Shown: one piece after another, positions 1 to 5,513 of the stretch | Numbering within the stretch: position 1 is the first letter of the stretch | Layout of the letters: every line of letters begins with the position of its first letter | NCBI GenBank assembly: GCA_024689285.1 | Contig: JAILDR010000121.1 | Location: 1 to 6,136 of the forward strand | Length of the DNA stretch: 6,136 bases | Reading direction: 5' to 3' | Source of the DNA: Bacteroidales bacterium | GTDB lineage: Bacteria > Bacteroidota > Bacteroidia > Bacteroidales > F082 | Made by a program: the position numbers and the translations under genes | The notes under the pieces: model-generated | What the model saw: the letters and a program-made list of their open reading frames with translations, nothing else | Told to the model about the DNA's origin: nothing | Database searches by the model: none

Positions 1-114
1 TTCATCAGCATTGACAAACTCACGACAATTCAGTATATCAGGCAATACCGTATACGAGGCCGTAGTTTTTCCAGCCCCATTGCAGCCGCCTATTATATAC
101 AACTTCTTGTCCAT
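1..114 (-). CDS. Zeta-toxin-like / AAA P-loop ATPase, N-terminal fragment
   Basis: This is the first 38 codons of a gene that runs off the left edge. It starts at ATG 114-112 and reads MDKKLYIIGGCNGAGKTTAS, then a segment ending in EFVNADE. Residues 10-17 (G-CNGA-GKT) are a complete Walker A nucleotide-binding loop directly after a short hydrophobic strand, so the protein binds ATP or GTP through a P-loop. The combination of GCNGAGKTT, a proline-containing stretch and FVNADE about 15 residues later is what I recall from the small predicted ATPases annotated as zeta-toxin family in Bacteroidota. Zeta toxins are kinases that phosphorylate UDP-activated amino sugars, but the catalytic and substrate residues lie outside the window, so toxin activity cannot be claimed. 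The start is well supported: a promoter match lies just upstream and there is no earlier in-frame ATG close by. No antitoxin is visible on the upstream side. The P-loop family is near certain; the zeta-type label is moderately sure. Confidence 0.8.
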   Translation of the reverse strand, partial: MDKKLYIIGGCNGAGKTTASYTVLPDILNCREFVNADE

Positions 115-123
115 TTGAAAATG

Positions 124-155
124 CAAAAGTACTAAAAAAAAATGTATCTAGAAAA
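124..155 (-). promoter_or_regulatory. Bacteroidota-type promoter of the zeta-like gene
   Basis: On the minus strand, TACTTTTG (131-124) matches the Bacteroidota primary sigma -7 element TAnnTTTG exactly. A TTTT element (155-152) lies 20 bases upstream, the spacing expected for the -33 TTTG element, though its last base does not match. The predicted start of transcription is near position 120, leaving a leader of only about six bases before the ATG at 114. The spacer holds a run of nine T (142-134), and the -33 element lies in a run of eight T (159-152). Confidence 0.6.
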
Positions 156-195
156 AAAACTTTATTATGGCTCCTGTAGTAGGTGGGATTGTATA

Positions 196-328
196 GTTTC
201 AAGTTTCAGGTTTCAGGTTTCAGGTTTCAGGTTTCAGGTTTCAGGTTTCAAGTTTCAGGTTTCAAGTTTCAAGTTTCAGGTTTCAGGTTTCAAGTTTCAA
301 GTTTCAGGTTTCAAGTTTCAGGTTTCAG
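196..328. repeat. Heptamer array 1, (GTTTCAR)19
   Basis: There are nineteen uninterrupted head-to-tail copies of the 7-base unit GTTTCAR, 133 bases in all. Every unit is perfect except for the last position, which alternates between A and G in the order A G G G G G G A G A A G G A A G A G G. The array lies downstream of the protease gene that ends at 388, between it and the zeta-like gene. On the plus strand it is open in all three frames, which produces meaningless reading frames rich in FQVSGF. On the minus strand, the direction of the genes, the unit reads YTGAAAC and places a TGA in every frame each 21 bases. There are no spacers, so it is not a CRISPR array. Confidence 0.97.
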
Positions 329-356
329 GGTGCAAGAGCCTGAGGCTCGCGCAGAG
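329..356. repeat. Conserved hairpin element, copy 1
   Basis: This 28-base block follows array 1 directly and recurs at 2811-2838 with one mismatch. It contains a short stem-loop: GAGCC (336-340), loop TGA, GGCTC (344-348). An outer TGC (331-333) pairs with GCA (351-353) across a symmetrical two-base internal loop. Relative to the protease gene it is about 40 bases past the stop codon. It could act in the 3' untranslated region as an RNA stabiliser or weak terminator, or be part of a small REP-like palindromic element. No T-run follows it on the minus strand, so a standard intrinsic terminator is unlikely. Confidence 0.75.
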
Positions 357-361
357 CTGAT

Positions 362-380
362 TTCAACATATCAACATTGT
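362..380. repeat. ATATCAAC octamer remnant, copy 1
   Basis: This short stretch between the protease stop codon and the hairpin contains TTCAAC followed by ATATCAAC (368-375), nearly two copies of an eight-base unit. The same motif lies at the matching place downstream of the second protease (2874-2889). Its presence in both 3' flanks makes it part of the shared downstream cassette. Confidence 0.55.
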
Positions 381-387
381 CACCTAA

Positions 388-2694
388 TTATAAGGCTAGT
401 TGCAGACCGACTTCGAAGCGTGGCAATAGAACCTTATCGGCTGGAACCTCCTTGCCGATGCCGTTGAGACGGTAACGGGCATAGATGCCGAGCCAGTCGC
501 GAGAGATACGCGTTGTCACTCCCCAATTCCAGGTGTAACCATCAAGTGCATCAAGCTGGCGGACTACCTCTTTGCGGGTTCCGGCTATGTCGTTCTTATG
601 CGAACCTTTCAGTTTATAGACATTGAATCCCAAAGTGCCATAGACACCCAAATCCCAATGCCATCCCTTGTGGAAGATGCCACCAGGGACAAGGCGTACA
701 CGCTGGTAGAGTTCTAAGCCCAGCTGGCCGATGTTCACACGGTGCTTGCTGACCTCCTTGTCCAACCAACGTATGTTGTCATCCATAGCTATCAATGAAT
801 CCAAATGGTTGGCATCGTCCTTATCAAAACGGAATCCCGTATGGTCATAGTCTACTGCTATACCCCATCCGTATGCTTTTGCGAAATAATGAGTATAACG
901 GATTCCGAGGTGCTTGGCAGGCGACCATATCTGAATCCCCTGCTCATTGTTGGCAGTCTTAACAGCCAAGCCTAGCATTAAATAGTATTCCCACAATCCT
1001 TTACTCTCTTTCAGTCGTGTCGAGAAATGAGTGTTGTCTTCACCACCGAACATCATGTAGTGATTGCCATCGTCACCATAAATCGTCATATCCATTTCCT
1101 TATTCGAATTGGTTGGTTTTGCGAAGTGGTAACTCTCTGTATATCCGTTGAGATTGACTGTCAGCACAGTGCCTTCAGCAATCTCCATATATGAACCAGG
1201 ATTGAAATCCATAACATCAAATTGACGATAGTCGACTATGGCGCCATTGGCGAGGCTGTTCTTGATGAACATTCGGCCTTTTCTATTCTCTACCAGCGGA
1301 ATGATGCGAACAGCCCCTGTGCCCTTAACCTCCTCGAACTTAAAGGTAGGCTTAATCTCCTTGCGGTCGCCAGTGAAATAGTCGGCCTGCGGCACTCCGT
1401 AGCCATAGGTGTAGTCACAATAGGGATACAAGTCTCCAGACTTCTCAATCTCATGGAAGAGCTCCATAGTCTTGATGCCCTTGCGGCTCTGCATAGCACA
1501 TGCAGCAAAGCCTGCCACCAAAGGACAACTGAAACTTGTGCCCGGAACCATTAAGTATTCCTCGTTGCTCGAGCCTGTATTGGCGGCCCAGGCGTATGCA
1601 AAAGCACAGACATTGGGTTTTTGGCGGCCGTCGGCACTGGGGCCGTAGCTGCTGAAGGAAGTACGCTGATAATCGGTCAGGCTAGGCATGATGCCTCCTA
1701 CGCAGAGCACACTGTCGGCATCGGAAGGAGTGATGATGGTGTACCAGCTCTTGTCGTCGCCTTCGTTGCCGGCACTGTTACATACCAGCATACCCTTACG
1801 AGCCGCCATATTGCCAGCCTTGGCAACGTAGCTTTGTCCGTTCATATCCTTGGTATAATAGCGGTCTTTGCCATAGCCAAGAGAAGAGCTTATGATATTG
1901 GCGCCATTCTTGTCGGCCCACTCCACTGCCATCTGCCACCATACCTCCTCTTTGAATGGTTCAGCCTCAATCTCGGTGCGGGCAAGCAGAAACTCAGCTC
2001 CTGTAGCCATGCCAAGATCCATATCACCCATACGGGCAGCAATACAACTGAGGGTCATGAGGCCATGACTGTTCCAGCCATAGACGTTCTCCTTCTTGTT
2101 GGGAAAATTCCAGGTCTTAATGATGCGGCCTTCGTCGCGCAGATGTTTGAAGGCGACATGGGTGTTCACCTGCGGAAATCCTCCGTCGAAGACGGCTATG
2201 CGGATGCCCTTGCCGTTGATACCTTTGTCACGGAAATATTTGCCACCCATGCGGACAAGTTGGTCATGGAGGTTTTTACTACTTAGATCATCAAGGTTAA
2301 ATGTCTCTGCAGTGCTACCACTGGTTTGTTGCATGTCACCCTCTATGGCAACCACCTCCCTCACGAAAGGAAGATTGCTGATGGCTGCAATCTGCTCGGG
2401 TGTGGCCATGACGGCGGCAGCGTTAAACCAACGGCTCTCCCCCACCCCCTCGGTGGCAAGGGCATTGACTTGTTGGACATAGCTCTCGTTAAGCGGATAG
2501 TTGCTGATGTCGTAGAGGTCTGCCTCATTGATACGATACCTCTCGATGGCCTTGGCATCGAAATAGCTATAAGGGTCGAACGTTGTGCCTGCCTTGTCGG
2601 TCAGCATGACCCAATAGCAGGTCTGGGAATTGAGAATTGAAAATTGAGAATTGAAAATTGCCAGTAGGCAAACGATACGGATAATTTGTTTCAT
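388..2694 (-). CDS. S8 subtilisin-like peptidase with C-terminal outer-membrane beta-barrel (downstream paralogue)
   Basis: This is a 768-residue secreted serine endopeptidase. Residues 1 to about 25 form a signal peptide. Residues 26 to about 120 are a propeptide typical of Bacteroidota S8 enzymes (CYWV..., YFDAKAIERYR, LPFV), expected to act as an intramolecular chaperone and inhibitor removed on maturation. The protease domain spans about 145-445, with catalytic Asp170 (AVFDGG), His210 (NSHG) and Ser387 (GTSFSCP), and oxyanion Asn310 (SAGNEG), so it should be active. Residues 450 to about 545 are beta-rich and unrecognised. From about 565 to the end I count eight amphipathic strands ending PRFEVGLQLAL, which fits a small outer-membrane barrel. 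I chose ATG 2694-2692 over an in-frame TTG at 2712 because the TTG lies inside the heptamer array. The leader is repeat DNA and no promoter is evident, so co-transcription with the upstream paralogue across 205 bases is possible. The protease call is certain; the barrel is inferred from pattern. Confidence 0.93.
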   Translation of the reverse strand: MKQIIRIVCLLAIFNSQFSILNSQTCYWVMLTDKAGTTFDPYSYFDAKAIERYRINEADLYDISNYPLNESYVQQVNALATEGVGESRWFNAAAVMATPEQIAAISNLPFVREVVAIEGDMQQTSGSTAETFNLDDLSSKNLHDQLVRMGGKYFRDKGINGKGIRIAVFDGGFPQVNTHVAFKHLRDEGRIIKTWNFPNKKENVYGWNSHGLMTLSCIAARMGDMDLGMATGAEFLLARTEIEAEPFKEEVWWQMAVEWADKNGANIISSSLGYGKDRYYTKDMNGQSYVAKAGNMAARKGMLVCNSAGNEGDDKSWYTIITPSDADSVLCVGGIMPSLTDYQRTSFSSYGPSADGRQKPNVCAFAYAWAANTGSSNEEYLMVPGTSFSCPLVAGFAACAMQSRKGIKTMELFHEIEKSGDLYPYCDYTYGYGVPQADYFTGDRKEIKPTFKFEEVKGTGAVRIIPLVENRKGRMFIKNSLANGAIVDYRQFDVMDFNPGSYMEIAEGTVLTVNLNGYTESYHFAKPTNSNKEMDMTIYGDDGNHYMMFGGEDNTHFSTRLKESKGLWEYYLMLGLAVKTANNEQGIQIWSPAKHLGIRYTHYFAKAYGWGIAVDYDHTGFRFDKDDANHLDSLIAMDDNIRWLDKEVSKHRVNIGQLGLELYQRVRLVPGGIFHKGWHWDLGVYGTLGFNVYKLKGSHKNDIAGTRKEVVRQLDALDGYTWNWGVTTRISRDWLGIYARYRLNGIGKEVPADKVLLPRFEVGLQLAL
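2627..2660. repeat. Coding heptamer repeat (RAATTGA), about 4.9 units, in the signal peptide
   Basis: Four full copies of RAATTGA plus six bases of a fifth run head to tail inside the protease gene. On the coding strand they encode roughly residues 12-23 of the signal peptide, read as IFNSQFSILNSQ. The protein repeat NSQFSIL has a seven-residue period because three 7-base units equal seven codons. The other protease has an unrelated sequence here (FQLSFFNLGYAQ), so the repeat is specific to this copy. As in the GTTTCAR arrays, the unit is seven bases long with a single A/G-variable position. Confidence 0.9.
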
Positions 2695-2698
2695 TATA

Positions 2699-2810
2699 GT
2701 TTCAGGTTTCAAGTTTCAAGTTTCAGGTTTCAGGTTTCAAGTTTCAGGTTTCAGGTTTCAGGTTTCAAGTTTCAAGTTTCAAGTTTCAAGTTTCAGGTTT
2801 CAGGTTTCAG
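2699..2810. repeat. Heptamer array 2, (GTTTCAR)16
   Basis: There are sixteen uninterrupted copies of GTTTCAR, 112 bases, lying between the two protease genes in the same orientation as array 1. The A/G pattern at the variable position is G A A G G A G G G A A A A G G G. This does not line up with array 1 from either end, so the arrays have turned over independently. The array's low-coordinate edge is four bases from the ATG of the downstream protease, so it makes up almost all of that gene's immediate 5' leader. On the transcribed strand the YTGAAAC units place stops in all three frames. Confidence 0.97.
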
Positions 2811-2838
2811 GGTGCAAGAGCCTGTGGCTCGCGCAGAG
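2811..2838. repeat. Conserved hairpin element, copy 2
   Basis: This is the second copy of the 28-base block at 329-356, identical except that the loop reads TGT instead of TGA. The stem arms are GAGCC (2818-2822) and GGCTC (2826-2830), with outer TGC (2813-2815) and GCA (2833-2835). The single difference falls in the loop and so leaves all predicted pairs intact. It lies about 60 bases past the stop of the upstream protease and directly abuts array 2. Confidence 0.75.
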
Positions 2839-2857
2839 GAGATTTGAGCGTTAAAAG

Positions 2858-2889
2858 ATTTCAAGTTTCAATCATATCAACATATCAAC
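2858..2889. repeat. Two stray heptamers plus ATATCAAC octamers
   Basis: Between hairpin copy 2 and the stop of the upstream protease there are two more heptamers, ATTTCAA and GTTTCAA (2858-2871), followed by two exact tandem copies of ATATCAAC (2874-2889). The octamers match the remnant in the downstream gene's 3' flank. The two heptamers and the GAGCGTTAAAAG before them have no counterpart there, so copy 2 of the cassette is longer at this point. Confidence 0.65.
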
Positions 2890-2899
2890 AATGTAACTA

Positions 2900-5308
2900 T
2901 TAAAAGGCGAATTGGAGGCCTAGTTCCAGACGTGGCAATCCTAAATCAGGTTGGCTCATTCTGAAGCGCCCGTACACTCCTATCCAATTCCATGCCAGCC
3001 GGGTGGTGAGTCCCCAGTTGAAGACTTTGTCTGCGGGCTTCACATCTTCATACGATATTCTGCTTGAATTGGCATTGGGGGTTGCATTCTTATCGAAAAG
3101 GACATAATAGTTATTGCCCTGCAATCCTCCATAAACACCTAAATCCCAGTGCAGCCCTTTTCCCACCTTGCCGTCTTTGACAATTCTTATACGCTGGAAC
3201 AGTTCTATATTGCTCGACACCAATTCGAACTCCTTTCTCTTCACATTGCTACCTGTTCCCAAACCGAGTAAGGCATCCCAGCGATTCTGCTGCTCTTTGT
3301 CGTAGAAAAAGGTCTGTCCTCCAAAATCCAAACCAACTCCCAAAGCATACCACTTGCGGAAATTGCGCATAAAACGTACCGAGATATGAGCTCCAAAGCC
3401 ACCCTTCATTTGATCGTCGTCACCCACAGAAAGACCAAACTGGAATGCAACTTCGGCATTATATTTCTGCCCGACACCCCAATTGGAGACACTGTTACTC
3501 TTTAAAGTACGGTTGCCATACTGACGGTAGTTGTTCTTGATTAATCCATTAGTATCGATGACATAGTATTCGAAGTTTCCTTGTTTTCCTGCATAATAGA
3601 TGCTGTCGAGTTTAGACAGACGGTAGCTGTTGGTAAAGCCATTGACATGGACTACAAGTTCATAACCATATATGGCAGCCTTTGAAATAGCAATACGGGT
3701 CGACTCATCAAAGTTGCTGCTTCCAAGATTGACATACCTTTCCACCAGCCCTTTTCGGTCTTGTATCTTGAACATAACCACATTCTCCTGACCCTCATCC
3801 TTTAGCTCTTTGGTTTGAAAATCAAGCTGTAGAGATGTATTCTTTCGCAATGCAGTGGGGTGAATCAAGACAAACTTACCTCTGTCTTCAAACAGGAATG
3901 TAGCGGCCGGTTCTGTCATTTGCTTTGACTCGTCAAGGAAATAAGAAGCCTGCGGAACTCCAAAGCCGAAAGCATAGTCGTAATAAGGATAGAGGTCGCT
4001 GCTCTTCTCGACATAATGTTTCATCTGCTGGGCATTCCTTAGTTTGCCTTTCATCAGCTGCCACGCACAGGCGCAGAAGCCTGCCGTCAATGGCGACGAG
4101 AAAGATGTGCCTGCAGCAAATTCTGTGGCGGTGTCATTGTGAGGGTCTGCACATTCGGCATAGCCGAAGGCAGAGACATTGGGTTTCATTCTGCCGTCAG
4201 AGGTGGGGCCATAGCTACTGAAACTGATATGCTGGTAAGTTGTAAGAGACGGTGCGATGCCTCCCACCGAGAGGATGCTGTCAGCATCAGCCGGTGTTCC
4301 GATTATCTTCCAATTGTCGTCACTGCCCGAGTTGCCAGCCGAATTGCATACCAAAATGCCTTTGCCGGCTGCCATGTTGGCAGCCTTGGCGACATAGCTA
4401 CGGCCGTCCATCTCCCATGTGTAGTGACGATCCTTCGTGTAGCCTAATGAGCTGTTGATAATGTCGGCTCCGTTCTTGTCAGCCCACTCAGCCGCCTGGG
4501 CCCACCATACTTCTTCCTTGAATGGCTCGGGCTCCACCTCGGTCTTGGCCAGCAAGAACTCCGCACCAGTGGCCAAACCCAACAATTTGTTTCCCAGCCT
4601 GCCTGCTATGCAGCTAAGCACCATGGTGCCATGGGTATGATTGTCATAGACAAACTCCTGTTTCTTCGTGAAGTCCCACGTGGCTTTTATCAGTCTGTTG
4701 TCTCTCAGATGCTTAAATGCCTGATGTGTGTTTACTGCATGGAATCCTCCGTCGAAAACGGCAATCCTGACTCCCGTGCCGTCAATACCCTTTTCAACGA
4801 ACTGTTCTCCCTGCATCCTCAACAATTGGTCTGTAATCTGGTAATCTGCCGTGACCATCATGCCCTCTTCGTTCGACAGCTTCGAATCTTTTTGGGCCTT
4901 GCAGTCATTCGTGACCTCTTTGGCCGACGCCACCTCCATCGAGGAGGCTATCATGTCGACTCTCTCCACAAATGGCAACTTCTCTATTGCCGCCACCTGC
5001 ACACCACTGGCCATCACAGCTACCGCATTCAGCCATCTGCTTTGTCCCACCTCCTCGCTGGCTATAGCATTAATCTGAAGCACATATTCCTGATTCAGAG
5101 GATAGTTGCTTACATCATAAAGGTCTGCCCCAACCAGCCGGTATCGTTCTATGGCCTTGGCATCAAAATAACTATACGGGTCGAACGTCGTACCCGCTTT
5201 GTCCTTCAGCACAACCCAATAACACCCTTGGGCATAACCCAAATTAAAAAACGAAAGTTGAAAACTGATAATTACAAACAGAAATGTTGTTCTTAAAATC
5301 TTCTTCAT
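2900..5308 (-). CDS. S8 subtilisin-like peptidase with C-terminal outer-membrane beta-barrel (upstream paralogue)
   Basis: This is an 802-residue paralogue of the protease at 388-2694. It starts at ATG 5308-5306 with a clear signal peptide (MKKILRTTFLFVIISFQLSF, likely cleaved near YAQ-G, residues 25-28). The propeptide (about 29-120) shares a 22-residue identical block, residues 36-57, with its neighbour. A longer, charged linker (about 121-155) follows and may be where maturation cleavage occurs. The protease domain spans about 160-460, with Asp186, His226, Ser402 (GTSFSSP) and oxyanion Asn326 (SAGNSG) all present. Residues about 468-600 form a beta-rich segment longer than the neighbour's. 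Residues about 615-802 show eight amphipathic strands, the last being LPRLELGLQFAF. The terminal Phe is the usual end residue of barrels inserted by the BAM complex. There is no sign of a type IX secretion C-terminal domain. No convincing promoter is seen directly upstream; a GC-rich hairpin lies 45 bases before the start. Confidence 0.94.
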   Translation of the reverse strand: MKKILRTTFLFVIISFQLSFFNLGYAQGCYWVVLKDKAGTTFDPYSYFDAKAIERYRLVGADLYDVSNYPLNQEYVLQINAIASEEVGQSRWLNAVAVMASGVQVAAIEKLPFVERVDMIASSMEVASAKEVTNDCKAQKDSKLSNEEGMMVTADYQITDQLLRMQGEQFVEKGIDGTGVRIAVFDGGFHAVNTHQAFKHLRDNRLIKATWDFTKKQEFVYDNHTHGTMVLSCIAGRLGNKLLGLATGAEFLLAKTEVEPEPFKEEVWWAQAAEWADKNGADIINSSLGYTKDRHYTWEMDGRSYVAKAANMAAGKGILVCNSAGNSGSDDNWKIIGTPADADSILSVGGIAPSLTTYQHISFSSYGPTSDGRMKPNVSAFGYAECADPHNDTATEFAAGTSFSSPLTAGFCACAWQLMKGKLRNAQQMKHYVEKSSDLYPYYDYAFGFGVPQASYFLDESKQMTEPAATFLFEDRGKFVLIHPTALRKNTSLQLDFQTKELKDEGQENVVMFKIQDRKGLVERYVNLGSSNFDESTRIAISKAAIYGYELVVHVNGFTNSYRLSKLDSIYYAGKQGNFEYYVIDTNGLIKNNYRQYGNRTLKSNSVSNWGVGQKYNAEVAFQFGLSVGDDDQMKGGFGAHISVRFMRNFRKWYALGVGLDFGGQTFFYDKEQQNRWDALLGLGTGSNVKRKEFELVSSNIELFQRIRIVKDGKVGKGLHWDLGVYGGLQGNNYYVLFDKNATPNANSSRISYEDVKPADKVFNWGLTTRLAWNWIGVYGRFRMSQPDLGLPRLELGLQFAF

Positions 5309-5353
5309 AAGCTTGAAAATAATAATGTTTTGAAGGTTTCAGACCTAATATAA

Positions 5354-5389
5354 CGCCGCCCTGCGGTTTTTATTGCCCGCAGGGCGGCG
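5354..5389. terminator. Perfect 13-bp GC-rich inverted repeat, possible terminator or leader hairpin
   Basis: CGCCGCCCTGCGG (5354-5366) and CCGCAGGGCGGCG (5377-5389) are perfect inverted repeats around a ten-base AT-rich loop. This is the strongest hairpin in the window. In the direction of transcription it lies after the small membrane protein gene and 45 bases before the upstream protease. It is followed by TTATATT rather than a clean T-run. It may terminate upstream transcription or act in the protease leader; the sequence alone does not decide which. Confidence 0.5.
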
Positions 5390-5406
5390 GAAATTTGCCG
5401 TTTCCG

Positions 5407-5462
5407 TGCAGTTTCGCCTCGCATCATTGCAAAACACTCTTGCAGTCGTGTAAAACGGTCTG
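5407..5462. repeat. Degenerate TGYAAAAC / TGCA direct repeats in the intergenic gap
   Basis: In the gap between the small membrane protein and the upstream protease, TGCA occurs at 5407, 5428 and 5441. Two related words, TGCAAAAC (5428-5435) and TGTAAAAC (5450-5457), are each followed within a few bases by TCT. The region is enclosed by CCGTTT (5399-5404) and AAACGG (5454-5459), which could pair. This may be a decayed repeat or a small structured RNA; nothing firmer can be said. Confidence 0.25.
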
Positions 5463-5487
5463 GCGGTCGAGGAGATAGCTACACTCT

Positions 5488-5513
5488 AAAAAAGTATGTT
5501 GTTCTATACTTTT
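5488..5513 (-). terminator. AT-rich terminator-like hairpin at the stop of the small membrane protein gene
   Basis: On the minus strand AAAAGTAT (5513-5506), an eight-base loop and ATACTTTT (5497-5490) form an 8-bp stem that ends in a run of six T (5493-5488), the layout of an intrinsic terminator. The 5' arm overlaps the last codons of the gene and one base of its TAG stop. The stem is AT-rich and therefore weak. Confidence 0.4.

Noticed and set aside
196..328. CRISPR array
   Set aside because: The repeat unit is seven bases with no spacers, and no cas genes are present.
142..467. Plus-strand open frames rich in FQVSGF over array 1, and a similar one at 2651-2854
   Set aside because: They are translations of the GTTTCAR heptamer, which is open in all three plus frames. 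They show no gene-like composition outside the repeat.
388..620. Type IX secretion C-terminal sorting domain on the proteases
   Set aside because: The C-terminus is a series of long amphipathic strands ending in a hydrophobic or aromatic residue, not an Ig-like sorting domain with a basic end.
1621..2286. A 221-codon plus-strand open frame, with an equal-length one at 4631-5296
   Set aside because: Both lie antisense to the protease genes and have no recognisable domain. The sense strand encodes complete catalytic proteins.
2610..2625. Lipoprotein signal at the conserved Cys of the proteases (QTCYW, AQGCYW)
   Set aside because: Residues before the Cys (NSQT, YAQG) do not fit a lipobox, and the barrel would already anchor the protein. 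Signal peptidase I cleavage near Q is more likely.
2695..2712. Alternative TTG start adding six residues to the downstream protease
   Set aside because: The TTG and following codons are array sequence. The ATG at 2694 is followed directly by a normal signal-peptide N-region (MKQIIR).
196..2838. Insertion sequence or transposon bounded by the two repeat cassettes
   Set aside because: The cassettes are direct repeats flanking a protease gene. No transposase or terminal inverted repeats were found, so tandem duplication explains the layout better.
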